Positions 1 through 13,057 of a stretch of 64,000 nucleotides of DNA are shown here, in pieces (the first letter of the stretch is position 1; each line of letters opens with the position of its first letter). The notes beneath the pieces are model-generated. The model saw nothing but the letters and a program-made list of their open reading frames with translations. It searched no databases and was not told where the DNA came from. Location of the stretch: NCBI GenBank assembly GCA_031310005.1, contig CM062381.1, positions 744,001-808,000 of the forward strand, in the 5' to 3' direction. Source of the DNA: Dactylellina haptotyla. Lineage: Eukaryota; Ascomycota; Orbiliomycetes; Orbiliales; Orbiliaceae. Position numbers and translations under genes: made by a program.

Positions 1-527
1 CAAATTTATATATCAAAGTATATCTTGTATCACCGAAGTCATATAATATTTTGCTTAGTGGCTTGAAACTCTTCGCCAAGTCAACGCCCAGTGCCCAGAG
101 AGAATATTTGAGCAAATTTCTGGAGGACGGTGGCTTGATATCAATGACCCAAGACCGACTGTCACTATGAGTTCCTATGGTGAATGTTTGAAGTTGACGA
201 ATAGGATCACGGGATGAGTAATACAACTGCCCTTCTACTGCGTACTGAGATTTTCTAAGAAATATGCTGGGATCATTTGCACTATATTAGTTTTCAAAAG
301 ATCCACACGAATGTGGGGTGGAACTGCTCTACCAACTAATAATATCTAGCTGATACAGCAGGGGCGATATGAAATGTCTAGATTCCATATCTAAAAAATA
401 CTTATCCAGCTACTATATAAGACCCTGAAGTTCTCGCTTTCGAAACATACTATGATGTGTATCCTTCTTGCAGACGACTATCCTGTCATCTTTCCATTCA
501 CACCAAGGTCTCAGTTGGTCTTTTGCT
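1..527. other. 5' flank of ferric reductase gene
   Basis: AT-rich sequence with no supportable gene. It carries a TATA-like element near 414-420 ahead of the ferric reductase. I looked for an ATCTGATAA-type GATA site, the usual iron-repression signal of ascomycetes, and saw no clear match. Confidence 0.5.
414..420 (+). promoter_or_regulatory. TATA-like element of ferric reductase gene
   Basis: TATATAA lies about 108-114 bases before the chosen ATG at 528, a plausible distance for a core promoter in a filamentous fungus. Assigned by position and consensus only. Confidence 0.45.
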
Positions 528-2860
528 ATGCACCTTCCCTTTTATATTCCAACGGTCATTGCCCTCATCTATCCCAAGGGTACATTTGCCGATGGCAATG
601 GCCTCATAGGATGGGGGAAGACCATGTACGATCCAACTTGCGCATTTGCATGTCGAGGAGTTATTGCAAAATGTACACTGCTTTGCACTCCTGTTGGCGG
701 CTCGGCCAATCACGGAACTCATCATAATCCGGTAGCCACTCCTCCTGAGTGTTTTACTACTGATAATGCTTTCATGCGTACAATGGCTCTTTGTATACAT
801 AATTATTGCCCGGGCAATGGGTCGCCAGCCTTAAGTAAGATAGAAGACTATTGGTATTCACATCTAGGTACCGGTAGTATCGGAAACTACAAATATGTTC
901 CAACAATATCATACACAGAAGCATTGCTTGCTGCAAAACAGGATGAGAGAAATGGAGTGACATTTGCAGATGCCACCAATTCCACGGGTGATGAGCACGC
1001 TGGACACCAAATGCTTCGACGGGTCCCTGAGGAGGAATCGGCGACGGCGACTGCTAGCTCAAGCTTACCCACCATTAAAGCTAAACAGCCATTGAATGTC
1101 ACAAGCATTATCACTGCTAAGGATTGGCAGTTGCAATTCAACGGCATGCGAAACTTTGAAATCAATGAGAACGGCCATTCAACCTACAGGTATTCACCTA
1201 TATCCCTAATTTTTGTAGAACCCTAGACTAATGGAATACTCAACATAGTATAACTTTAATGTTTATCGCACTCTCTATACCAATCCTATTGTCTCTCTTA
1301 CGTTATATACCAGGCTTAGCTAGAAGTAAGCCCTGGTCTTATCTCAACTCGGTTCTCAACTACCCAGCGCTGTGGGGTAAATCTCACCGTAGTCCCGTGG
1401 CTATGATCATTGGAGGCGGCCTTAGCCCTACCCGTGGTCAGGCCATGTATATCGCTCTTTTGAGTTTTCTCAACATCATATTTCTCGCGGCACCCTACCC
1501 TTTTATTCAACCTCAATCAATCTTTGGGACTCGTAGAGAACAAGAATACAGCGTGATTGGTTGCCGCGCTGGTTCTCTAGCCCTCGGAAACATGGTGGCG
1601 ATGTTTGTATTCTCCGCCCGAAATAATCTCCTCCTCTATCTCACGAACTGGAGCCATAATACATTCCTTCTCTTGCATAGATGGCTAGGCTACTGGACTA
1701 TCATACACACGGTTCTGCACTCGATCTTACTACTGGCTTATTACAAGAAATACGGTGATTACGCTTCAGAGCTGGTTCGTCTTTACTGGATATGGGGGAT
1801 CGTCGGTACGGTGGCTGCCGTCGCAATACTTCCAGCTTCCTTGCTTGTCGTTCGACAGAAAGCATATGAGTTCTTCCTCCTATCACACATCATCCTCGTC
1901 ATAATTTTCCTGGTGGGATACTACTATCACATCTGGTATGTCTTTGAATATCGATGGGGATATGAAATATGGGCTTTTATCGCCATCGGTATATGGGGCG
2001 CTGACAGGATTTGGCGTTTCGCGTCAATGTTTTTCCACGGATGGAGAACTGCAAAAGTAACACATGTTGCAGGATCGGACGGTGAATACCTTCGTATTGA
2101 CATAGAAGGTGTTTGTATTGATGGGGTTGCATATCTTTGCTTCCCGACGCTCGGGTGGAACTTTTGGCAATCTCATCCTTTTTCTGTAGCGTCTTCGTTC
2201 GTTCGCCATGGCATAATCCAACAAGACACCTGTATCGAGCCTATTGGTAATGAAGCCCGCAAGGATGAGGATGAAATCTTCATTTCTGCGAAAAAGCCGG
2301 CCGATGAAGATTCGGGATCTTCCACTCGATATATGGATACCCTACCTCAAGCTGGGTTTATAGTTCGTATTCGAAACGGAATCACATCGAAGCTAGCCGC
2401 CCGTTTAGGTTCTAGTGGTGAGCTGAGCCTTCCCGTTTTGATCGAGGGCCCTTATAGATCAAACGCAGATTCACAGATATCTGAATGTGCCACGATCCTA
2501 TGCATTGCAGGAGGAGTCGGAATAACTGCATTGTTGCCATATCTTCGAACCTTCCATGCTCCTCGGCAAGGTCGACTATTCTGGGGCATGAGGAAAGCCA
2601 GTTTGATAGATAGCCTCGCTGTGGAGATAGCGGATTTGCCAAAAAGTGTTCACGTCGAAACTACGGTAGGAGAGCGATTGGATGTTAAAAAAATATTATT
2701 GGAAGAGCTAGGCTCTCACTGTGGCAATGGTCTCACAGGTGTTGTTGTCTGCGGTCCGCCAGGTCTCGCAGACGAAGTACGATACCAAATAACTAGTTTG
2801 ACTAGGCAAGGAACTTTAAGGACGCCATTTGTCTTGATCGACGAAGCATTTAGCTGGTAG
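528..2860 (+). CDS. Ferric/cupric reductase transmembrane component (FRE family)
   Basis: Plasma-membrane flavocytochrome that moves electrons from cytosolic NADPH through FAD and two hemes to extracellular Fe(III) or Cu(II). Exons are 528-1189 and 1249-2860; the 59-nt intron has a GACTAAT branch and the phase is kept, giving 757 aa. The first ATG (528) opens a signal peptide; the frame extends upstream only through a TTG. After it comes the cysteine-containing ectodomain typical of fungal FREs (PTCAFACR). The ferric-reductase core holds the paired heme histidines (HRWLGYW...H, then LSHIIL...YHIW). Next are the FAD motif HPFSVAS, the NADPH motifs GGVGITALL and CGPPG, and an aromatic C-terminus ending in W. 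Length and domain order fit the family. Which metal is reduced and whether the gene is iron-regulated cannot be read from the sequence. Confidence 0.93.
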
Positions 2861-5800
2861 CGTTATAATGATTTGTTTCTGTCTTTTGATATACAGTCTT
2901 GTACCCGAAAATTAGTTTGAAACCGCAATATCTACGTCTATAGTTTCAACCGCTTCAAAAGCCACTCCATCGAATGAAGCTTTGAAGATTAATGAATAAA
3001 TATATCATAATTGACGCTTTCAACTCTCTTGGAGCTGTATTCAAATTCATTGGCTGGAGAGTCGGCGTCCGGCTCTCCCAAAGACCCAAAAAAGGCCTTT
3101 TCCCACAACTCCGCAAGCACAGAGGTTCGAGAGTTGATTACGAGAGTCTCGGTAGTCGTACTTTGCATTTGAAATTGAATTGTCCAAATACCGTTTTGCT
3201 ATCCGATGTAATATTATTGTCCGCTTTGATGCATTTTACAGCGCTGACAAGTTGACAAATACCGGATAAGGCTTCCGCTGTGGTAAGCATAAATGTCATC
3301 GTGATGCCGTGATATAAAGAAGTGTATCAAACGGGCATGTGTATCGCAAATTTACAATTTATCACGCGTGATAAATTCTCAGGAGCCTAAGAGGTTGCCA
3401 AGAATTTTCGCCGTCAGCGAGCACCCCGCAGGACCCTTGCCGGGATAGTGCGCGATTGCTCGAGCAGTACCTATAGCACAACCAATATAGTGACTTCCTT
3501 CGCGGGCGCTCGGCCTCTGATAACCGAGCAGTGCCAAAGGCGATCCAATTTTCAAGACAATTCGCGATTTGCGAAGCACTCCGGACTCATACTGACGGAT
3601 CATATTACGCATGTAAGATGCTAATGCATTGATGGCGTCGTAGTTGCAGACTGCAGAAGCTTAAAATTTCGGTCGAAACATTGGACAGCGGGACATTAAC
3701 AACACGAAATATTGTATTTCGAATTTCTTGACAGGCGTTACACACGCGCAAAATACAACCTGTATGCAAGTTGGTGGCGAGCCGCAAGATCCGGCGCCAT
3801 GGTGGTTGGAAGCTAAATTTGAAAGGCTGGGTCGTAGTTTCCTTAGAGCTAGCTCATTGTTCTCGATCCACACTTTTTGAAAATCTGCTCACAGACGATA
3901 CCACTTCCTTCACTCTCCGGGGGGTTTACTTGGCTCTGATAACTCGATAAGCGATCCATGATCCTAGCGCTAGAACTTATCTTCAAATTATTGAAGCCCA
4001 ACGAGAACCTTTAGAAATGTAGCATTACGTCGCCTTAGAGCTCGTCCAAAATGACCAGCGCGGGCGCTCTCGCTCTCGGAATAATCGGCTCTTTCCAAAT
4101 TATCCTCCTTAAGACTGTTTAGTAGGTTAAAAGGAGAAACCAAGATCTGATTTGAGGATACATGGCTTCTAGGCAATATCTCCTGCATTAACCTAAGCTT
4201 TAGAGTCTATATGACTAAAAATTTTGCCTAGCCCACGAGGCTTGATGTTCAGTGAGGGCAAGCAAGCTAGCCATGGATCTTAGGCTGGTGGTGTTGTGAA
4301 CCGCGCTAGGGGTGAGCCCCCCAACAACAAAAATAGCAGGCAGGATGGCAAGGTGCATCTCTGGAATCCGGCATCTACGATTTCTTATAGGACGACGGCC
4401 ATCGAAGCCAAACTCTCTGATTTCGACATCTCCCTTGCCAACACCCTCCTTGCACCTGCAGTGAACCACTCTGTCGGTGTCGCTCAAGTCAGATGATTTT
4501 GCTGTCCCTCGATTCTGATTGATCTCGCACAGAAATCCTATGAGGCATATACATAGAAATCAAGCCTGGGTACCGAGAACGCCTCGAGCGAAGAATCTGG
4601 GAAGGATCGCTACCATTTGTCAAAATTTGAGGTTGCACATGAGCGTCTGCATGATTGAAGAACTCTACTGTGCAGCTAGCTGTTGTATAGGATTGTTTAC
4701 GAGCTTATGCCCATGTGATGATCTTCAGAATTTTTATGCGGGCTTAAAAATCGACAAGACGGGCGCACGGCCTGCTAACGATTAAAAGTGGGTCTCCCTC
4801 GGATGCAGTATGGCGCTTACCTGCCGTCGTCATTTCCTCTATTTCCCCCTCCCCATATGAACTTACCGATAATGGGGGTATGCAATAATATATTTTTATT
4901 TTTATTTCGTGCATCTTGTAAGTTTGCGGAAAGAGGCGTCGTGACATCTCGGATTTCCCCTTTCAGGCTGCGAAGACGTTTGCTAGGCCATCTACGAGGT
5001 TTCAAAGTAGATTGTCTTGCGGAAAGATTCTGCCAACGATCTGATACATTTCGCCGGTTGTGGACACCATCTTTGTACAAACAAGCGTTCGAGAATTAGA
5101 CAAGCGAGAACCTTTATTTTTTCTTTCCTTCCTGTGCAAATCTCCCACAGGATATGCATGCACATGCTGGTGACGGCCCTCAAGGCAACTGAACGAGAGC
5201 TCTGGCAATCTTGGTACTGGTTTGGCTATAATCAGGGAGCAACCGGGATAAGTAGATTTATCCACACTAAAACGAGAGTGTCTTCCGATCTTGATCTGAT
5301 TTTTGCTGATTCACCTTCTCTCAACGGGCAAATGTTCGCCATCGACAGGTTCTGGTTGGTTCAGTTCTCTCTTTGATGGAGCTGAGGAGGTCTTTTAGAG
5401 GGGAAAGAGACTTTTCTTGGCTCGGCGTGCCTGTGCAGCGACATCCAATCATTCATGTTCTTACGCGCCTTACCCCCAGTTCATAAAACGCGGGAGTGTG
5501 GTTACTAGACCGGGACAGGGTAAGTTCTTGCTTGGGCTTGTGCATGGGGTGCTCTTTGAGCGGACCCCGCTTTGCCCGCCGTTTGTCCTGCAATGAAGAG
5601 TATGCACGACCGCGAATACCCAGATTCTGTGCCATTTACAACAGAAGTGTCGCAGTTCCGGTTCGGATGAAATTCGAGAAGATAAAAGGAAAACCCCAAA
5701 GAAGTCCGTAGATAAACAGACAGATGTCAAAGAAATTATACATGCATATATAGTTTTGAAATAATTTCGAAATGCATCATAATTGCACTCAGTTTGCCCT

Positions 5801-7897
5801 CTTCAAGTTTAAATATCCGAAAGGGTGCGAAAGTACGGTTGTGGCTTTGCTATATGGCCTAAGCTTAGCAATGGTATAATTTCGGTTCAACGAACTGGAT
5901 AGTGACGGTTTGCATCATCGTAATTTCAATGTTTGCAAATTGTTACCGAAACTCATCAAAATATATTGTAAGGAGTATTGAGGCTTCGCGATAACTGGTT
6001 ATCTTTGAGACAACGAAGCAGGAATAGATGACCAGGAGAAGTTTTTCAAGATTCAGGGGGTGGTCGGTGATTTAACCTGGCCGAACTACATACACACTCG
6101 CGGTGGCGGCCACCAGTTTTCGTTTCCAGGCCATCTACCAGGCTTGCATGGCCCAGTTGAGAATATCGAAAAAGCCATTGCCAATGGCCGTTGGGCTATG
6201 GAATAGCGTTTATGCATCTCCTTTCGGGATACTTTTTTAGAAGCGGTAGAGAAATAACTAATCGCATGCTTTGAAGCTTGCGAAATACGCGCCGTTTCTG
6301 CAGTATCCATCGTGCAATTGGAGCATGCTGCAGGTTCAAGAGGTTGAAGTGGGCTAGAAGATTGGAGCCGAATTCACAAAGGACATTTCCCCGCTACCTT
6401 GAGATCTGTACCACACCATTAAATTTAACCCGTGATTCGACCGGGCCACAAGTAGTAGGACTTATCCGGCCTTTGCCCTTTGCATCTGGACGAGGCGTCA
6501 ATTTATAAAAAAAGAAACCAGTGCGCTGGGAGAGACCAGTAGGAAATAACGTGAGGTGGTTGAGAATTTAGACTATGAACGGGCCGAGAAGATTGGGTGG
6601 TGGCCCCATGTCACCAACAGCGAAAAAGCAAAGGCGCTACTAAGGCAAGCAAGCGGGCCCAGTCCATGAGAAACTCGTAACTAGGACACCGAACGGCTCG
6701 CATATGCACAGAAGGGAAGGAAATTTTGGGAGAAGGCAATCGGACTGGGCAGGGCATCGAGACCTTTATTATCTGAAGCTTCCCCCCGCCTGCCTTATGC
6801 TTCACAGCGGGTTTTTTTTGTTTTCCGTTAATTTTGCTTCCTCGAGTTACCTAACTCTTCTCTTTTATTATTTTACCCCTCATAGTGAAGACGGTACCTG
6901 CCTTCGGACATACTTCGCCTTCTTTTTTCTCTCGTCTAACCAGTAGGCATTGGTGCATGCATATCGAAATCCAGACGATTGGATCGGCCGCCTTAAACAT
7001 TCTGTCGCCCCCCGTCAACGTTGGCCATCCTACATTTTCGACCCTTTATCTGCTGCAGGCTGATCTCCTGAACTTGGGTACCTGAATTTGACCCAGGTAT
7101 CCTTTGCTTGCCCGTGCGATATACCCGTTTGCCAATTCCGTTTCAGAGCAGACATCGGCGTGGTAAAAAACCCGAAGGGAAACCGGTACCCATATAACTT
7201 CGCGGACCTTACCTTATCTAGCTTTGTGCAGCTGAACACATACCGTCGCCTAGACCAGGACCCAGGTACCGCAAACACAGACGGAAAACAAAAAAAAAAA
7301 AAGAATTTAAAAATTCGTCCGGTATTTTACTGCTATCGCTGTGATATCTGAAAACAGGGGAACGGCCCTTTTTTGCTTGAAGAAAAAGCCCAACTGGATC
7401 AGACGGACCCGAAGACACACAGACAGTTCTATTTTCGTCGGGGCCAACCTGCATAAGTCGTGTTGGACAAACATCAGCTGCACACGTTTAGCCTGTGCGA
7501 GGCGTGGCTTATTGGTTGCCGACCTGACGACAGTTCACAGGGATTGGACATTTGCTGGTTGTCGTTCCTCGAATACTTCGGACCAGCTGCATCACTCGAA
7601 ATCGGATCGGTTGGCCACAATCTCCCCTCCCCTTGGATGCTTTAAGAAGTCCGGTTCGTATTAATAGCTCTTGTGCCCGCAGAGTGCCCTTTTCTGCTCT
7701 CGAGAACTCTGCACGATTACCTCACGCATTTCCAATTTTTTTTTTCTTTCCTTTTTGTTTTTCCTTTTCCTGGACTTCCCCCTCTCGTTTAATACTCTTT
7801 GGTTTCTGGTGGTGGAGCCAGTGAGCTCATGCTGAGCGGTTCAAGCTAACAAACGCCGCACAGTCCTAGTTGCAAAGCTAGCACCGTTGGCTGGAGA
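2861..7897. other. 5-kb gene-poor intergenic region
   Basis: No complete gene can be supported. Open frames are short and lack splice-linked continuity or family motifs. Its right part is probably the promoter and leader of the WD40 gene: a pyrimidine-rich tract at about 7730-7795 and a run of A at about 7289-7302 are present. A minus-strand coding-like island at 3379-3640 is listed separately. No transposon ends, long terminal repeats or transposase/reverse-transcriptase motifs were seen. Confidence 0.5.
3379..3640 (-). other. Unassigned coding-like island (possible gene relic or exon)
   Basis: A minus-strand frame running from about 3640 to a TGA at 3379 encodes a well-composed stretch (NYDAINALASYMRNM..., then ALLGYQRPSAREGSHYIGC). 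It is more GC-rich than its surroundings. No upstream exon with good splice sites could be joined with confidence: the same frame meets a TAA just upstream near 3660, although AG dinucleotides there could act as acceptors. Other short minus-strand frames at 3988-4188 and 4215-4487 might belong to the same broken or multi-exon gene. I do not recognise the family; chance or a decayed gene remains possible. Confidence 0.22.
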
Positions 7898-10800
7898 ATG
7901 AAACAGGATCTCTCGGTCTACAGTTCGATATCGCCGCCCGTTGCCTACCATTCCAAGAGTAAATCTGGAGGGACGAACGTCACCGTAACCGAGATCGAAG
8001 CGGACAAAATGGAAAAAGAGAAGCCCCTCATGAGCCTGGCACCATGTGCCAGCACGGCGTCGCTGTTCATGTTCGCGCAGGGCTCGTCAATTGTCTGCGT
8101 CAAGCACGACAGTCTTCAGCTCGAGCGCCGATTCGAAGCCCACGCTGCCGATATCACAATAATCGCAGCCGACACGAACACTGAGAACGGAGACGGCCAG
8201 GTCATTAGTTTGGATGCCTCGAAAGAGGCCGTAGTTTGGGATTCTGGCTCCGGAGAGGAGATATCGAGATTCACAGCGTACGAGGAAATCAGAGTCGCTA
8301 CATTTCTCCGCAATGGAACAATCGCGCTGGGTAAGGCAACACACAAAAACATGTCTGCCGCTGACACTGCCAAAAGAGCAATGTCTGGTAGCATAATTTG
8401 GGGACCAGATTGCTAACGAATATGGCGAATTTTAGGCGACAATATGGGTAACATTATCCTGTTCGATCCTGTCCGATCCGAGGCTGTTTCCTGCAGGACG
8501 TTCCAGATGCCGATATGTGCGCTGGCGCCGTCAGCAGACTCGAAATTCTTCGCAATTGGGTTCGTAACATGCTTTTAATTACAAAAATATACTCCGTGCT
8601 AACCGGCAGAGTAGTTACCAAAATGGTACGGTCATTATTGCAACATTGATGCCCACATTTGTTATCCACCATACTCTCGCGAACGGAAATGCCTCGGCGT
8701 TCCCGGTTACGGTACTGGCATGGCACGGCTCGTCTTCAAGACAAAAGTCGGACATGTTGGCAACACAAACGAATGACGGTGATTTGAAGGTCTGGAGTAT
8801 CGCAAAGCCAATCGATGGCGGAGAGGCTGCCCGGGTGGTCCGTGTGCTCAAGAAGCCAGACGCATATCCGAGTCGAAGGAATTGGATGTCTTGGTCGAGA
8901 AACGGACGAATTCTACAGTACTCCGACTATGACACATCGATATGGGACGTCAGGACGAAAAAAGTCGGCTGGGAGGGCGTCATGAGCAAATCGAATATCT
9001 TAGCCATCAATGTATACACACCGAAGGGATTGATGTTTACGATTGACCGGCACCAAAATGTACAGCAGTACAATCTGTACCCACCGCAGATGGTTGCAAA
9101 TGTGCAACATTTGCCTACCAATGCTCCGCCGTCCCCGCCAATGTCCGTAGGGCACGACCAGTCCAGACCAGGGAGCAACCGCAAACCCGAGTCGATGGAG
9201 CGCACTGAAAGCCAAAGGTCAACAGCAATGGAAAGATCCGATAGTAAGACATCCAAATTCTCGCAAGATACGAGAGCCATTGCTGCGATCAAACGTGATG
9301 AGACCAGGACTCCTTTAGGCCAGATTGCTCACGAACTTGAAATGTTAGAAGAGATGGAGAAGTCACATTTGAAGTCTGCAAGTATGTCGAGATCGGATTC
9401 GATGCAATCTTCGGGTACCGGTCACCACCAGAAATCTGCATCAGTTGCTTCATCGATAAAGTCGTTCAATTCGGGCACCGGAATGAGCGATACAACATCT
9501 TTAGCATCCCCAAGAGGATTTGATGATTTGTCAACACCGAGAAGGTTTCATCCTCTCTCCCAAGAGATTGGAATGTCCCCGATCACGCCAAAAGCGCCAG
9601 CAAACGCCCTGCAACCAGTTCCGTATGCGCAACATAATGTCAACGGCGAACCTTTACCCACTCCGGGTCTCCCACCATCTACAAATGGCGATTTCTACGA
9701 TGATCAGCTCTATATGATTCCACCAGTCGGTCAACTTGAGCTGTTCCCTAATCTTAAGGACAAGCTTGCTGGTCTTACATACCGAACACCATTGAGCAGC
9801 GATCGTCCGAAGTACGACGATGAGAAGAGAAGAGAAATGTTCTCTTCTGTTTTTGGCTTTGAAGGCGATGCCGAGGCTTTGATTAGAGAAGAGAGTAAGT
9901 CAACTAAAAACTACATTATAACATCCTAGAAATAATATTAACGATGCATTCTCTGTTTTTAGTTGCCCAACACCCAGCACGCTCGGTTCAATCCTTGATG
10001 CTCAGACTATGGCTTCACGATCTTGATGCGAATGCACTCAACGTCTTGATGGGATCAGAGACTTTAGTTCCCAGCGACTGGTTGTTCATTGCTTTGGCTG
10101 CAATGGGCGGTCAGAAATCGTGGCAGCAAACGGTCAGACTTTTCATTATGAGGCTGATTCAGCAAGGCGACGTTCATAATGCAGTCATGTGCTTCTTGAT
10201 GATTGGCGAGAGAGAACAAGCCATCGAGCACTACCTCAGCAACAAGAAGTACATGGAAGCAGTCCTTCTGACAGCTTTGATGTACAAGGAATGGAGACGA
10301 CTATCAGTCCTCGTCAGGAAGTGGGGAGAACACGCTGCTGAACACGGCGAAGGTTCATTGGCGATGAGGTGTTTCGCCGTCACGGAGAACATACCAGATC
10401 CAGTACCAACGCCCGCTCCAACCGGATCGCATTCGAGAAAATCGTCCCTCTCTGGAAGTATAAAATCCCCAACTTCTCCTCAGAAAGTTCTACAGAAGCC
10501 GGAACGCCCCACCTCACCAAGAGTTGGATCAACAGTCCGTAACACTGCAGCGCGTTTGTTTGGATTTGGAGACAAGGACAAGAGCAAAGAAAAGAATAAC
10601 AGTGAAGCCAATATCATGGATATGCCATGGAACCGGCCAATGGAAGAACAACGTCCTCCTCCTCCAGTTACCAGAGCTGGCACCGATAGCGGTGCAGGGA
10701 CTCCCGGTGAGACTGCAGATAAAAAAGAGATGATTATCTCTGGTCCCATGAATACTACTCCAGTTGATGGCCGCATTGGTACTCCAGCTCTTCAAAGAGT

Positions 10801-13057
10801 AACTAGTCCTGGGTTCCAAGCTCCAGGAAGAATTGGTAGTCCTGCTATTTCCCTCAACAGCCTCCCAATGAGAACGATTTCTCCAAAACCTCCTTCGATC
10901 GGCATGGATAGAACAGCCAGTCCAAGACCTACTATCACCGGCCAACTGCCACATCGTATTGAGAGCCCGGGTCCAGAGCGTATGGCCAGCCCAGCTCCTT
11001 CGATGGCTGTCTCAAACTTTGGCCCATCGAGAGTGGCAAGCCCCGCCCAGGATGGACTTGGAGCTCCGGTAAGAACTGGAAGCGCGCTGTCTCAGAGAAA
11101 GCCACCAGGTCTTCACATTCAACTTTCATCCTTCCATGACGTTTTAGCTTCGGAACCTAGCCCTGAGTTGATCCGCACACACCCCAAGGGCCCCTCTCAC
11201 CAGGCGAGTAGATCCGTAAGCAAGCTTCACGAAGTTGAGGTTCCTTCCGAAGACGAGAAGCCGCAAATGCCAACCCGTAAAGCCTCGCTTTCGCATGCAT
11301 CGAAACCAATCATGCAAAAGCAGCAACAGCAACAGGCACCCAATCGTCGCCACAATGATTCGCCAGAAGAGGATTATGACAATCGATCTCAGAAGCAAGC
11401 TCAACCCGTCCGCAGAGGTACTGTCAATAGCTCTAATACCAACAGCACAAGGACCCAGCGTCAGCAGCAGTATGAGTCCGAGCAGAGCTACACTGAAGAT
11501 TCTTTTGACGACGAAGATTCTGCCCAGGACGAAGCCGAGCGGAACCTCGAGGCTAGGCGCCGTAGCCTGGAAAGACTTGAACAAGAGATGGAAAACGTCA
11601 GGCTTCAGAGAGCCAGAAGTATCAGCCGCCAACGCGATACAGACAATGTATCTCGAGGAGGAGGAAGCCGACGTGTGAAATCTCCAGAGCAGACCAAAGG
11701 CGGTACCATCCGCGCAAAGCCAAAGCAGCAACAGCAGTTCATGGACACAACCACAGAGGAAGAATATAGCGAAGAAGAGAGGAAGCGATATCCTCAAAGA
11801 AAGGTCTATAACGGTTATGACACCTCTGAGGTCTCTGAGGTATCCGAGGTTGAAGACCGATATCCTCCTCCTAGAGCTGCTACTCGAACTCCAGCAAATC
11901 GTGCACCTTCTCGAACCCAAAATAGGACTCCGAGAGTCGCCTCGAGGAATGGACACCGTCCTGCGCCTGCCCGAGTTCCATCGCGAAACCAAACAAGGAC
12001 TCCAAGGTACCGAGAGGAGACTGAAGAGGAAGTGGAAGAATACCCCCCTCGAAGAGTCCAATCGAGAACTCAAAACCGTACTCCAAAGCCTCGCGCATAT
12101 GAACCTGAGCGGACCATGTCCCCTCCACAAAGAGGCGCTTCTAGAAATATGAACAAGACTCCCCGTCCTCGTTACGAGGAAGTTACCGAGGAAGAGGAGG
12201 AAGAGGAGGATCCTCGCCCACGCAGGAAGACACCAGCTCCTCGTCAGCCAGTCCAGGAAGAGCTCACTGAGTCTGAAGCCGATGATTTCCGTCCACCTCC
12301 CCGACAGGCGTCTAGAAACCAGGCCCGCGTTCAACCTCGCTACGCTACTGCGACTGAAACAGAGTCTGAGTTCGAGCCAATCCAACGATCCGCAAGTCGC
12401 GCCGGACCAGCGCGAGCAAAGACACCGCTAGGAGCCCTGAAGCAGCCACCTTCCCGAACAACCACCCCATCTCAGGGCCACCGACGTAACAACTCTGTTG
12501 GAACCTCTGAGCCTCCTCTTCCAGCGTCAGCTGCTTCCAATATCGCCAAAGCGACTTCCCCAGTTCCAGACTACGATCGCCATGACTATGACCTCCCAGC
12601 TCTTGCAGCTGCAGCCGCAGCAGCAAAGGCCGCCTCCCCAGCTCCAGATCGCAAGCAAGGCATCCTCGACAGCAGCCATAAACCCTCCCACCCACGAGTG
12701 GTCGGGGCCAGGCTCAATACCCTCCCAGCAATCCCCCAATCCCCCATGGGACTCCCCGCAGATCTACCAACCCACCCTGCCTTCGCAAATAACCTCAGAG
12801 CCACCACGGGTATGGCACGCAAGCAAACCATAAATAAAGTCGATGACATCAAAACCCAAACCGTCAGCATCTACGGCAACGGCGGCCCCATGGTATCACC
12901 CGGAAAGCAAGCCCTAAGAATGCACGCAGGACCCGGAGGCGGTGATATGATCACCGTCGGCCTCGAAGGTGTGGTCATGGACGACGGCGGTGCGCCAGTC
13001 GAAGCCGCTCCCGCACCAAGGGCCGGCCGAGCAACTCCTATGGGTCAAAAGATTTGA
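7898..13057 (+). CDS. Large WD40-repeat / alpha-solenoid protein with long disordered tail
   Basis: Exons 7898-8330, 8436-8559, 8615-9894 and 9963-13057 join in phase to 1,643 aa; the introns have GCTAAC or similar branches. Residues ~30-400 form beta-propeller-like WD repeats (for example VISLDASKEAVVWD, DGDLKVWSI, DTSIWDVR). After a Ser-rich linker, the start of exon 4 (~613-760) looks like a helical solenoid, with paired Leu/Ala helices such as DVHNAVMCFLMIGEREQA. The rest (~760-1643) is low complexity: Ser/Pro repeats of the TxSPxP kind, a Glu/Arg-rich probable coiled coil near ARRRSLERLEQEME, and SRTQNRTPR-like basic repeats alternating with Glu runs. WD40 plus solenoid suggests a scaffold in trafficking or RNP assembly, but I do not recognise the specific family and assign no function. 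Confidence 0.85.

Noticed and set aside
468-527. Upstream extension of the ferric reductase frame from 468
   Set aside because: The extension starts with TTG and the added residues are not signal-peptide-like. ATG at 528 starts a good signal peptide.
2992-3255. Plus-strand 87-residue frame after the ferric reductase
   Set aside because: No motif, AT-rich, no convincing splice partners or signal peptide.
11144-12385. A 413-residue minus-strand open frame inside the WD40 gene
   Set aside because: It lies wholly opposite a long coding exon of low complexity. Its composition (Leu/Ser/Arg-rich) mirrors the complement of the Ser/Arg/Glu repeats, and it has no domain motif.
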